Counted from the first letter of the stretch, positions 9,610-18,393 are shown. The stretch: 64,000 bases of DNA from Alicyclobacillus kakegawensis NBRC 103104 (GCF_001552655.1 NZ_BCRP01000005.1:1-64000), one strand, 5' to 3'. The notes: generated by a model from the letters alone, not told the origin. Program-made: numbers and translations.

Positions 9610-10170
9610 TTAACTCCATAGTCTATCATTCGACCAGAACTCGTTCCATGTATCGGGGGGTTCCCACAGACCCGAAATCTCCGTCCGGATGCAGGTGCTG
9701 GGCGATGACTTCATCGTTGAGTTCATCGCTCCCAAGACTTGGCGCATCCGGAACTGCAATGAACCCGTTTTGCAGCGGCGGTTTAGGAAACTTAGTACTG
9801 ATGATAATGTCATCCCACCAATCCACGTCGACGGAATGGAATTCGAGTGTGAGAAAATTCTCCGTTGCGGCCGCTACGTGAACCTCTGCCAGGTAGGCAA
9901 TGGGACTTTCCGCCATATGTATGGCCATGATCACACCGTACTCCTGTGCCATATCCCCGATTTTTTCGTTTCTAGAATCCCACCGACAGTCAGTACGTCG
10001 GGGTGAATCACCGATACCCCGTGCGATCCGAGCAACGGCCTGAAGTTCTCTTTCAAAATATATGCCCTCTCTCGTGCAGATTGGCGTGGTGACTGACTTC
10101 GACAACCTGACGTATTGCTCAGTGTACTGCCATGGAATCATATTTTCCAGGCGTAGTCCCGAGTTTCGTG
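9610..10170 (-). pseudogene. enolase-superfamily (MR/MLE) dehydratase remnant
   Basis: Carboxyl half of a mandelate racemase/muconate lactonizing enzyme, closest in feel to sugar-acid dehydratases. Visible pieces are MIPWQYTEQYVRLSKSV, ICTREGIY, KIGDMAQEYGVIMAIHMAESPIA and TLEFHSVDVDWWDD. The stretch between ICTREGIY and KIGDMAQE is out of frame, as is the end, where the expected NDRLWS terminus appears in another frame ending at 9610. The amino half and metal-binding part are missing. Non-functional. Confidence 0.65.
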
Positions 10171-10344
10171 GAAATTTGAAAGTGGCGGTCTCCTGACCCC
10201 GTTTGGTATAACGAGTTTTGGAAAATTCAGGAAGTAAGAACGCCACTATGAAGTCAAAAGTACACAAGATTGCGTTGAAAGGCCAGAAGCAGTTTACAAG
10301 ATTCGATCCCGAAAAGAGCCTAGCTGTCCAGCTTGCTCTGTTGA

Positions 10345-10965
10345 ATGTGTGAAGCGACCAAAGAAGGCCTCATGGCGCTGGCGGTGCAGACTGGCCGGCG
10401 AGTCGTCCAGACCATGATGCAGGAGGAGGTGGATGCCCTTGTCGGTCCCAAAGGCAAGCACAATCCTGAGCGCAAGGCCGTTCAGCATGGAAAAGAGAAA
10501 GGCTCCGTCACCCTCGGCGGTTGCAAGATGGCTATGGAGAAGGTGCGTGTGCGCAGCGTGGATGGCCGGGAAATTCCACTCGAGACGTATCAGGCCCTGC
10601 AGGACCCAGATCTGTTAACACAGGCTTCGCTGGAGCGGATGATTCATGGGCTGTCCACTCGAAACTATCTGTATGGTCTGGAGCCGGTCGGAGAGGAATT
10701 GGAGGCCTCTGGCACGAGCAAGAGCGCCGTCAGCCGCCGGTTCATTGCAGCCACAAGAAAACGGCTGGCTGAGTTGATGCAACGGCTTGGACAGCCGCAG
10801 ATACGTTGCCCTCATCATCGATGGCATCGTGATGGCAGAACACACCGTGGTAGCGGCCCTGGGGATTGACGCAGAGGGCAAGAAACAAATGCTGGGCGTG
10901 TGGCACGGAGCTACCGAGAATGCCACGGTGTGCAAGGCACTCGGGTCTGTCAATAATTTTGTGTA
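10345..10965 (+). pseudogene. IS256-family (mutator) transposase, truncated
   Basis: Amino part of an IS256-type transposase: MMQEEVDALVG, then RKAVQHG and SLERMIHGLSTRNYLYGLEPVGEELEASGTSKSAVSRRF. A frameshift near 10795 moves to a frame giving RRYVALIIDGIVMAEHTVVAALGIDAEGKKQMLGVWHGATEN, which contains the first catalytic Asp. It then stops inside an IS256-like terminal repeat, so the second half of the enzyme is absent. Confidence 0.75.
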
Positions 10966-10971
10966 AACCCC
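10943..10971 (+). repeat. IS256-type terminal inverted repeat
   Basis: GGGTCTGTCAATAATTTTGT followed by GTAAACCCC. IS256-family left ends have this form (…ATAATTTGTGTAAA pointing inward). It is oriented as a left end although it lies inside the truncated transposase, so it probably belongs to a second copy whose body has been lost. Confidence 0.55.
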
Positions 10972-11314
10972 ATTGAGTGAGCTTAGCGAACGTACTGACT
11001 CTCCGGTCAATCGCTGAACCTATCTTATCTTTGAGATAGAGACATCAAAGGCAATTCGTTTTGTGATTCAATGCTTATTCCGCACCAATTCAATCACTTC
11101 CGTCGGCACTGGCTGGTTGCGCACTTTCTCCACTTCACGCATATGGCCTGAGTGCTTGAACCGCAAGCATTACCGCAAGGAGACAACAAAATAATATATT
11201 CAATTCCATACGACGAGTTTCCTTAAATTCCTATCCACATGTTAAAATGAAACAAGTAATATATCTCACTAACTCGACTGCTCGAAGAAGTGTTCCACAA
11301 TTAAGAGGTGTAAG
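10972..11314. other. gene-less stretch after the IS256 fragment
   Basis: No supportable gene. A minus-strand frame near 11142 to 11072 gives a short peptide (MREVEKVRNQPVPTEVIELVRNKH) that looks gene-like but ends at once; it may be another mobile-element scrap. The last 100 bases are AT-rich and presumably carry the promoter of the CPBP gene. Confidence 0.3.
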
Positions 11315-12256
11315 ATGTTAAAGAGGATAAGTTCGATATATCTGATTTCACCATTAGTCATCTTAGTATACATTTCCATTACGATGACAATATATACAGG
11401 TCCATTAAGATTGATCGTAAGTTTAAATACTGCTGAAGTACTGTGGAACTACGGGGTTGGGCTGACAATCATCCTTTGCATCTTCCCTTTGACTTGTTGG
11501 GCAAAGTCTCGAAGGATCCCGCAACTACCGAGAACCCTAAACGCTGGCATTATACTTGGAGGTATGTTTGTATGCTATCTGTTATTGATCACCCTTCTGT
11601 GGACAATGTATGAGTATAAACCTCCCACCTTCATGTTAAATATCTTAAAGCCGATTGCCACGTTATTCCATGATTTACCATATAATGATCGACGAAATAT
11701 AGATAACGCACTCGTTGGTCCATTCTGGCTAACGGTATTATGGGTAGGCTTTTCCTTATGGCGACTTAACACTTATAGTAGGCAATCGTTCACCTTAACC
11801 TGGCGGGACGGGTTAGTGATTGTCCTATTGCTTCTTTTGTGGACGGGGCTGTCTGTTTTGAGAGGAAACGTATGGGCAGAGACGCCCGAGAATATATTAC
11901 CGACCGTGTCCATCAGCAGTCTCATTGCCTTTAGTTCACAGTTTTTTGTCAATGGATTTCAGGAGGAGACCGTCTTCAGGGGCTACATTTTTCCTCAAGT
12001 CTTGTCCTTTCTTCGATCCCCTGTTCTCAGCATGTGGATAGTCGTTATCCTGTTTGATATAGCGCACATACCATCGTTACTCATCGGCATGCATCTTTCC
12101 CTTTCATGGTGGCAGTGGTTACTGGAGTGTATGTTCCCATTGCAACCAACGGGATGGGTATATGGTTTTCTCTACTATCGACTAAAAAGTGTTTTACCTG
12201 GTTCAATATTTCATACTTATACTACCATTTGGGGAGGGTTTCCCTTTATGAGTTAA
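11315..12256 (+). CDS. CPBP family intramembrane metalloprotease-like protein
   Basis: A 313-residue membrane protein with about eight hydrophobic segments. The CPBP (Abi/CAAX prenyl protease-like) motifs are in the last third: EETVFRGY with Glu217, Glu218 and Arg222, then FDIAH with His251, the presumed metal ligands. In bacteria this family includes bacteriocin self-immunity proteins and intramembrane proteases. It is much more AT-rich than the core genes, in keeping with the accessory zone. No bacteriocin gene is recognisable nearby, so its role is open. Confidence 0.75.
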   Translation: MLKRISSIYLISPLVILVYISITMTIYTGPLRLIVSLNTAEVLWNYGVGLTIILCIFPLTCWAKSRRIPQLPRTLNAGIILGGMFVCYLLLITLLWTMYEYKPPTFMLNILKPIATLFHDLPYNDRRNIDNALVGPFWLTVLWVGFSLWRLNTYSRQSFTLTWRDGLVIVLLLLLWTGLSVLRGNVWAETPENILPTVSISSLIAFSSQFFVNGFQEETVFRGYIFPQVLSFLRSPVLSMWIVVILFDIAHIPSLLIGMHLSLSWWQWLLECMFPLQPTGWVYGFLYYRLKSVLPGSIFHTYTTIWGGFPFMS

Positions 12257-12833
12257 CATGAATTTTTCCTGATATCTGTAGCGCCATATTATCCAAATGA
12301 GCATAGCGAGAGACAAACCCGTCTTGCACCGAACACACCTCCATTTGTCCATCTTAATCCTTATCCCCTTTCGAAAGCCATGTACTTTCGCGATTCGGAC
12401 ACCGCCTGACCTGTCCGTGTGTTACCAACATAAACCCAACGCGCTCAACACGCCATTGATGGTGTTGGACCGAAGGCTCGCCTCCTCGACATGTAAAACA
12501 CGAAATCCTCCTTGATGAGGTGTGCCGTCACGCGCCGCACGTAAGGTACCGTAATCCCTTGCCGGATCATCGCTCTTTCAAGCTCCGTCAGATTCTCCTG
12601 GTGCCACCGCTATCTGATGAGAGAAGCCAAATATCCCGTAGAAGAACGTTTTCTCCTCAGACAGGGACAGCCCCCTGTAGTGTCATTGAGTCAACTTCGT
12701 TTTTCCGTTGTTTCGGCATCCACGCACACGTTTGGATGTGTCTGCACACACGTCACGGCGACTATCGAAGCCAAAACGAAAGCAAGGGTCCCTGGTCCAA
12801 TTTTCCTAGGAACCCCTGCCGTACAAGACTCTA
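12257..12833. other. gene-less stretch before tRNA-Leu, with a weak ORF remnant
   Basis: No intact gene. On the minus strand about 12617 to 12448 reads WHQENLTELERAMIRQGITV then PYVRRVTAHLIKEDFVFY before a TGA, with a stop just upstream. The helical, charged pattern resembles the short prefix domains found ahead of some permeases, but this is only a resemblance. The rest shows nothing I can name. Confidence 0.25.
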
Positions 12834-12918
12834 TGGTGTCGAGGACGGGACTTGAACCCGTACGGGTTTCCCCACACGCCCCTCAAACGTGCGCGTCTGC
12901 CGATTCCGCCACCTCGAC
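12834..12918 (-). tRNA. tRNA-Leu, anticodon GAG
   Basis: The minus strand folds as a class II tRNA: acceptor GTCGAGG pairs with CCTCGAC, discriminator A, encoded CCA at 12834-12836. The anticodon stem CACGT/GCGTG closes a loop TTGAGGG, giving anticodon GAG (codon CUC). A long variable arm and GGTTCAAGTCC T-arm follow. Its 3' end faces the decayed accessory zone. Confidence 0.95.
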
Positions 12919-13049
12919 ATATGGTTTGATATGTCACACGATTGATTCGAAGTGACGACCATTATTATACGGGCTACCCCAGGGCGTGTCAACCGCCGGA
13001 ACACACGCCATGTCCCCGCCACCCAACGCCGTCCCAGATCTTACGCTAA

Positions 13050-13080
13050 GCCCAACAACCGGCCCCAGGCCGGGGCGGTT
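13050..13080 (-). terminator. probable terminator after the transglycosylase gene
   Basis: A very GC-rich hairpin (ACC-GCCCC paired with GGGGC-GGT, one bulge) lies 30 bases past the stop of the lytic transglycosylase gene on the minus strand. The following TTGTTGGG is only weakly T-rich, so termination efficiency is uncertain. Confidence 0.45.
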
Positions 13081-13109
13081 TCCCTCGTAAACCGTCCGCC
13101 CGCGCTCTC

Positions 13110-13745
13110 CTATGTCTGCATCTTCCACGCCGCTTCAAACCCGTAAATCCGTTTGTACAGCGTATAGTTGTAGAACACCCGGTCGACGAAGTGGCGCGTC
13201 TCGCCCACAGGAATCTGCTCCACGTCCTTGAGCCCGCCGCTCCAAGTGCCGTGGTTCAACCAATCGTTCACACGCCGCGGCCCTGCGTTGTAGGCGGCAA
13301 TAGCGGCGGCCTGGTTGCCGTGAAAGGTGACCAGCAAATAATGGATGTACCAGCTGCCGATGCGAATGTTGGTGCGAGGGTCATGCAGGTCCAACGGACC
13401 GGAAAGCGTGGGGTCTTGATCGCCGTGGCGCCGCATCTGCACGCGGATCCATTGCGCGGTCCCGGGCATCAGCTGCATCAGCCCCACCGCGCCGGCGTGG
13501 GACACGTCGTCGGTGTGAAACTTGCTTTCGACGCGAATGACACTCGCGACAAGGAGCGGATCGACGTGTGCAGCGTGGGCCGCCTGCTGGATCTCGGACG
13601 CGTATCCAATGGGGTACATCCACTGCCAAAACCGGTTGGAGCTGATGAGTCCGACCAGTGCAATCAACAGAATCAGGCTGATTACTGTCCGCCGGTTGAC
13701 GACGAAGATCCGCACCCGGTCGCGCCGCTGCGAAGGCTCTTCCAT
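13110..13745 (-). CDS. lytic murein transglycosylase, Slt domain
   Basis: A 211-residue membrane-anchored transglycosylase that cleaves peptidoglycan strands to anhydro-muropeptides. Residues 15-37 form one membrane helix; the SLT domain follows with catalytic Glu in VIRVESKF near residue 74, then GAVGLMQLMPGTA and AIAAYNAGP. The extracellular domain ends near the carboxyl terminus. Its start overlaps the 3' end of coaE by 64 bases, the position and context of YtaF/YjbJ-like genes being variable in Bacillales. The start codon (ATG 13745) has a modest AGCAGG site; a downstream start in the basic stretch is possible. Confidence 0.85.
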   Translation of the reverse strand: MEEPSQRRDRVRIFVVNRRTVISLILLIALVGLISSNRFWQWMYPIGYASEIQQAAHAAHVDPLLVASVIRVESKFHTDDVSHAGAVGLMQLMPGTAQWIRVQMRRHGDQDPTLSGPLDLHDPRTNIRIGSWYIHYLLVTFHGNQAAAIAAYNAGPRRVNDWLNHGTWSGGLKDVEQIPVGETRHFVDRVFYNYTLYKRIYGFEAAWKMQT

Positions 13746-14326
13746 ACGCGTTCAACCTGCTCTCTGGTATGTTCTAAAGTCCCAGTATTGTCGATTACAT
13801 AGTCTGCCAGTCGACGCTTCTCCTCGATAGGCATCTGGGCGCGGATGCGCGCCTCGGCCTCCGCCTGGCTGTAGCCGTTTCTCGCCATCAGGCGGGCCAA
13901 TTGCGTAGCCTCGTCCGCATAGACGACAACGGTGCGCTGAACCATACGCCGGGTCTCCCCTTCGAACAACAGTGGCACATCCCAGATGACCGGATGGCCC
14001 GGGTGCTCGGCCAAATAGGCGTCCGATTCGGAGCGCATGCCGCGGCGTACACGCGGATGGGTGATGGCGTTGAGTCGCCGCCGGGCTTCCTGGTCGTGGA
14101 AGACAATGGCCGCCAGGGCCGCCCGGTTCAAGCTCCCGTCCGGGCGGAGTACGTCCGGCCCGAACGCCTCCACCACCTCACGCCATCCGTCCGTTCCGGG
14201 CTCGACCACTCGGCGCGCCCACACGTCGGCGTCCACGACATAGGCGCCGAGCTCCCGCAGCATGTTGGAGACGGTGCTCTTCCCCGTGGCGATGCCGCCG
14301 GTCAGACCCACGATGAGTCCGCTCAT
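13682..14326 (-). CDS. coaE: dephospho-CoA kinase
   Basis: A 214-residue kinase catalysing the last step of coenzyme A synthesis. The Walker A loop is GLTGGIATGKST at residues 7-18; DAD near 33 and the lid RRRLNAITHP near 84 follow, with DVPLLFE near 115 and YVIDN near 182, all CoaE hallmarks. It is in the conserved polA-mutM-coaE order and its ATG overlaps the mutM stop (ATGA), so translation is coupled. The last 20 residues, rich in Ser and Gly, lie in the overlap with the next gene and are probably disordered. Confidence 0.95.
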   Translation of the reverse strand: MSGLIVGLTGGIATGKSTVSNMLRELGAYVVDADVWARRVVEPGTDGWREVVEAFGPDVLRPDGSLNRAALAAIVFHDQEARRRLNAITHPRVRRGMRSESDAYLAEHPGHPVIWDVPLLFEGETRRMVQRTVVVYADEATQLARLMARNGYSQAEAEARIRAQMPIEEKRRLADYVIDNTGTLEHTREQVERVWKSLRSGATGCGSSSSTGGQ

Positions 14327-15300
14327 GCGCCCACCCCTTGGCCCGCGTGGTCGTCGCCAGCCGCCAACCGCCCGTCCTCCTCATCCGTCGTCTGACGCGC
14401 GTCCAATCCGTTGGCTCGACCGTAGAAGCTGGGCCGGCTCTTGCCGCGCGCTGTCGAAGACCGGCGGGACGTCCGGGGCGGGCGCTGGCACAAGGGGCAA
14501 TAATGCGTGCCTCGGCCGCCTACGCGCGTTTTCTCGATGGGGGTCTGACAGACGCGGCAGGGTTCCCCTTCGCGCGCGTAAACATTCAGCTCCACCTGGA
14601 AGCCGCCGTGCCGCCCGTAGCCGTCGACGTATGTGCTCACGGACGATCCGCCCGCATCTATGGCACGCCGCAACACGCCGCGAATGGCGGTCAAAAGTTC
14701 GTTCGCCTGGCGGCGGGTGACCTTCGCGGCCACCTGCTCGGGATGGATGCGGGCCAGAAACAGGGCCTCGTCCACGTAGATGTTCCCGAGCCCGGCCAGG
14801 CACGTTTGATCGAGCAGCACCGCCTTGATGGGTGCCCGGCGCCGATGGATGCGGCGGTAGAGACCCGCCCCGTCCAGCTCGTCCGCAAAGGGCTCCGGTC
14901 CCAGACTCGCCACCCCTTTCGGCATAGCATCCCCTTCGGCGATGAGGTCCATGGTGCCAAACTGGCGCACATCCCGGTAGCGGAGCTCTGTCCCGTCCGT
15001 GAAATGAAAAATGATGTGGGTGTGGGGTCCCTCGGGCTCCCCCGCTTGGTGCAGGCGGTATTGACCCTCCATGCGCAGGTGCGAGATCAGGCGATAAGGC
15101 GGGACGCGGAAGATAAGGTATTTCCCACGCCGCTCCACCGCCTCAATTCGGCATCCGGCCAACTGCGTCTGGAACCGCCCTACATCGCCCGGCGTGCGAA
15201 TGAGGCGCGGCAATCGCACCTCCACGTTGCCTATTGTCTTGCCGACAACCAGTGCATCCAGGCTGCGTCGGACTGTTTCCACCTCGGGCAACTCCGGCAC
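14323..15300 (-). CDS. mutM: formamidopyrimidine-DNA glycosylase
   Basis: Base-excision repair enzyme that removes 8-oxoguanine and nicks the abasic site. The start is GTG at 15300, which gives MPELPEVETV so that Pro2 becomes the catalytic amino-terminal proline; AAGGGG lies nine bases upstream. Lys60 (RRGKYL), the H2TH segment (LLDQTCLAGLGNIYVDEALF near 162) and a zinc finger with Cys248, Cys251, Cys268 and Cys271 are intact. The 325-residue product has about 54 extra residues after the zinc finger, basic and Ser-rich at first, acidic later; most MutM proteins end there near 275. Confidence 0.95.
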   Translation of the reverse strand: MPELPEVETVRRSLDALVVGKTIGNVEVRLPRLIRTPGDVGRFQTQLAGCRIEAVERRGKYLIFRVPPYRLISHLRMEGQYRLHQAGEPEGPHTHIIFHFTDGTELRYRDVRQFGTMDLIAEGDAMPKGVASLGPEPFADELDGAGLYRRIHRRRAPIKAVLLDQTCLAGLGNIYVDEALFLARIHPEQVAAKVTRRQANELLTAIRGVLRRAIDAGGSSVSTYVDGYGRHGGFQVELNVYAREGEPCRVCQTPIEKTRVGGRGTHYCPLCQRPPRTSRRSSTARGKSRPSFYGRANGLDARQTTDEEDGRLAAGDDHAGQGVGA

Positions 15301-15364
15301 AGCATGCACCCCCTTCTACCTGCGTTCCGGCGGACGCCTGGACTTGATGTCTTGACTTGACGCT

Positions 15365-18094
15365 TTATTTCGCTTCGTACCACGTTTTGCCTACGTGTAC
15401 ATCCACCTTGAGCGGCACACTCAGCACCATGGCATTCTCCATTTTGTCCTCGACCAGCTCACGGAGCGCCTCCAACTCGCTGTTCGGGCACTCGAAAATC
15501 AACTCGTCGTGCACCTGCAGCAGCATACGCGCCTTCAGATTGGAACACTGCAAGGCTTCGTCGATGCGCACCATCGCCAACTTGATGATGTCGGCCGCCG
15601 TGCCCTGAATCGGCGTGTTCATCGCCGTCCGCTCGGCAAAACTGCGCAGGTTATAGTTGCGGCTGCGGATGTCGGGCAAATAGCGGCGACGGTTCAGCAA
15701 GGTGGTCACATACCCTTGCCGCTTCGCCATCTCCACGATTTCGTCCATATAGCGCCGGACGCCAGGGAACTTGGCGAAGTACCCCTCGATGAATGCCGCC
15801 GCCTGCTTGCGTGGGATGCCCAGGTTTTGCGAGAGCCCATAGTCGCTGATGCCGTACACGATGCCGAAATTGACCGCCTTTGCCTGGCGGCGCATGAGCG
15901 GTGTGACCTCTTCTGGACTCACCTCAAACACATCGGCCGCCGTGCGCGTGTGGATGTCCATTCCTTGGCGGAATGCCTCAATCAGCGTCTCGTCTCCCGA
16001 TAAATGCGCGAGAATTCTCAGCTCAATCTGCGAGTAGTCGGCTGATACAATCGACCAATCGTCATAGCTGGCCGTAAACGCTTGGCGCAGCCGGCGCCCC
16101 TCGTCCATGCGGATAGGAATGTTTTGCAGGTTCGGATCGCTGCTGGAAAGCCGTCCGGTGGCGGTCAGCGTTTGGTGGAAACGAGTGTGCACGCGCCCCG
16201 TCTCAGGCCGGATGACCTTGAGCAGCCCATCCACGTACGTGGACTGCAACTTGCCGAGCTGCCGGAACTCGAGAATCCGCTCGACGACTTCATGGTAGGG
16301 GGCCAGCTTCTCCAGCACGTCCGCACTGGTCGAGTACCCGGTCTTCGTCTTTTTCAGCGCTGGCAGACCTAGTTTATCGAACAACACCTCGCCGAGCTGC
16401 TTGGGCGAGTTGATGTTGAACTCGCACCCGGCCAGACGATGAATATCCTGCTCCAGCGCCGCAATGCGCCCGGACAGCTCCTCCCCATAGTGGCGGAGCC
16501 AATCGGCGTTGACCAGAAACCCGAGCGACTCCATACGCGCGAGCACCATCGCCAGCGGCAGCTCCACTTCCCGGTATAGGCGCTCCAGGTCCTGCGCCGC
16601 CAGAGCTTCCTGAGTATGCCGGTTGAGGTCTATCAGCAGCGAGGCGATGCGGACCAACGCCTCGGCCTCGGCCTGCGCTGCGGCGGCATCCGCCGTCGGG
16701 TGAGCATCGTCCGGCTTTCCGCGGCCCGCGCCTGATACCCGGCCGCCGGCCGCACGGCGCAATCGGTCATCCAGGCGGACCTTCAACTCCCGCTCCAGGA
16801 TATCGGCCAGCGACGGCTCGCCGTCGGACGGATTGAGCAAGTAGCTGCCAATCATGGCGTCGTCCCAACTGTCGTCCAGCTTCAGGCTGTGGCCGTGACT
16901 GTCCAGAGCGACTGCCAGCGCCTTGATGTCGAAGACCACTTTGTCCCAGTCGTCCCTCCACAGCTCCTCGACATCCGCCATGCCCAAGTCGCCCGCAAAC
17001 GAGACGTAGTAGCCTCGATTGGCCAAACCGATAGCCACGCCGCGCACATCGGCTGTCTGGTACCCGCCCTCGGCGAAGTGGGGCACAATCCCAATGGTGC
17101 CGCTCAGCTTCGCCCACATGGACTGCAGGTGCGGTCTATCCACAATCACCTCCACCTGCAGTTCAGGCAGTTTCCCGCCGTCCGCGTCCACGTCCGAACG
17201 AGCCTCGCTAGGGCTGTCGATTTCCCCGGAAATCCTGTCGAAGAGTGACTGAAAACCCAAATCGTGAAACACGCGGCGCACCGCCGCTACGTCATAACCC
17301 TCGTATTTCAGTTGCTCGATGGTGACGTCAATCGGAGCGCGGCGGCAAATGGTGGCCAGTTGCTTGGACATCAACGCCTGCTCCCGGTTCTGGCGCAACC
17401 GCTCCTGCAGCTTCTTGCCGGGGACCTCGTCAATATGCTCCAGCACGCTCTCGACCGTGTGGTACTCTTTAAGCAGCTTGATGGCAGTCTTCTCCCCGAC
17501 CCCGGGCACGCCGGGGATGTTGTCCGAGTTGTCACCCATCAGCCCCTTGAGATCGACAATCTGTTCCGGCGACAGCTCAAAGCGGGCTCGCACCGCCTCC
17601 ACATCGTACACGTCCATGTCGGTGATGCCCTTGCGGGTGACGGCGGCGTGGACTGTATCGCTGACCAACTGCAGGAGGTCCCTATCACCTGACACAACCA
17701 AGGTGGGCAGCCCTTCCGCCTCCGCGATCCGCGCGAGCGTACCGATAAGGTCGTCCGCCTCATAGTTTTCCAGTTCAATCACCGGGATCCGAAACGCATG
17801 GAGCACGTCGCGTACCAGCGGAAACTGCTCGGAAAGCTCGCTGGGCGTCTTTTGTCGCGTTCCCTTGTATGCCTCAAACACACGATGCCGAAACGTCGTC
17901 TTGCCGACGTCGAACGCCACGGCAATATGTGTTGGATTTTCATCCTGCAGGAGTCTCAGCAACATCTGCGTGAACCCGAACACCGCATGGGTAAATTGAC
18001 CGCGCGCGTTGGAGAGCGGCGGCAACGCGAAGAATGCGCGATAGGTGATGCTGTTGCCATCAATGAGGACAAGTTTCGATGCGTCCGTGGCCAT
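15365..18094 (-). CDS. polA: DNA polymerase I
   Basis: A 909-residue repair and Okazaki-fragment polymerase. The 5' nuclease domain (1-300) has DGNSITYRAFF, YEADDLIGT, SGDRDLLQL and GDNSDNIPGVPGVGEKTA. The 3'-5' exonuclease fold (310-490) lacks its metal ligands: the DxE motif position reads GIVPHF, and the other two Asp sites are Ala, so it should not proofread. The polymerase domain has motif A DYSQIELR, motif B RRQAKAVNFGIVYGIS and motif C QVHDELIFE. This is the Bacillus-type condition. It starts a polA-mutM-coaE run. Confidence 0.97.
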   Translation of the reverse strand: MATDASKLVLIDGNSITYRAFFALPPLSNARGQFTHAVFGFTQMLLRLLQDENPTHIAVAFDVGKTTFRHRVFEAYKGTRQKTPSELSEQFPLVRDVLHAFRIPVIELENYEADDLIGTLARIAEAEGLPTLVVSGDRDLLQLVSDTVHAAVTRKGITDMDVYDVEAVRARFELSPEQIVDLKGLMGDNSDNIPGVPGVGEKTAIKLLKEYHTVESVLEHIDEVPGKKLQERLRQNREQALMSKQLATICRRAPIDVTIEQLKYEGYDVAAVRRVFHDLGFQSLFDRISGEIDSPSEARSDVDADGGKLPELQVEVIVDRPHLQSMWAKLSGTIGIVPHFAEGGYQTADVRGVAIGLANRGYYVSFAGDLGMADVEELWRDDWDKVVFDIKALAVALDSHGHSLKLDDSWDDAMIGSYLLNPSDGEPSLADILERELKVRLDDRLRRAAGGRVSGAGRGKPDDAHPTADAAAAQAEAEALVRIASLLIDLNRHTQEALAAQDLERLYREVELPLAMVLARMESLGFLVNADWLRHYGEELSGRIAALEQDIHRLAGCEFNINSPKQLGEVLFDKLGLPALKKTKTGYSTSADVLEKLAPYHEVVERILEFRQLGKLQSTYVDGLLKVIRPETGRVHTRFHQTLTATGRLSSSDPNLQNIPIRMDEGRRLRQAFTASYDDWSIVSADYSQIELRILAHLSGDETLIEAFRQGMDIHTRTAADVFEVSPEEVTPLMRRQAKAVNFGIVYGISDYGLSQNLGIPRKQAAAFIEGYFAKFPGVRRYMDEIVEMAKRQGYVTTLLNRRRYLPDIRSRNYNLRSFAERTAMNTPIQGTAADIIKLAMVRIDEALQCSNLKARMLLQVHDELIFECPNSELEALRELVEDKMENAMVLSVPLKVDVHVGKTWYEAK

Positions 18095-18138
18095 AGAGGT
18101 ATCTCACTCCCAAACGGGGGGTCGAAACGTCGGCTTGC

Positions 18139-18152
18139 TTTCCCATTGTACC
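18139..18152 (-). promoter_or_regulatory. -10 region of polA (shared 14-mer with dinB)
   Basis: On the minus strand GGTACAATGGGAAA lies 45 bases before the polA ATG and contains a TACAAT -10-like hexamer at 18145-18150. No convincing -35 is visible. The identical 14-mer occurs at 43230-43243 before dinB. Confidence 0.4.
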
Positions 18153-18241
18153 ATACGGGCGGACCCCATTTGGGCGCTCTGGAGGCAATTGAAGCATGCG
18201 GAACCTGGTCGATCTGGAATTTCAATCCATAGACATTCAAG

Positions 18242-18268
18242 AAAAAACCCACGCCGTCCGGCGCAGGC
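18242..18268 (-). terminator. Rho-independent terminator after mdh
   Basis: Minus-strand hairpin CCTGCGCC / GGCGTGGG with a short GGAC-type loop, followed by TTTTTT at 18242-18247. It lies about 125 bases past the mdh stop and separates the icd-mdh unit from polA. Confidence 0.75.
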
Positions 18269-18393
18269 TTTTCAACAGGCCTTCCGGCAATCCAGACGCC
18301 CGGGACGAGAAGACCAGAGGCTGTCGGCGCGGCGACCAAGTTGGCCCCTGGTCTGCCCGGTGCGAGTGACCGCCGGGCGGGACGGAGATGAAG

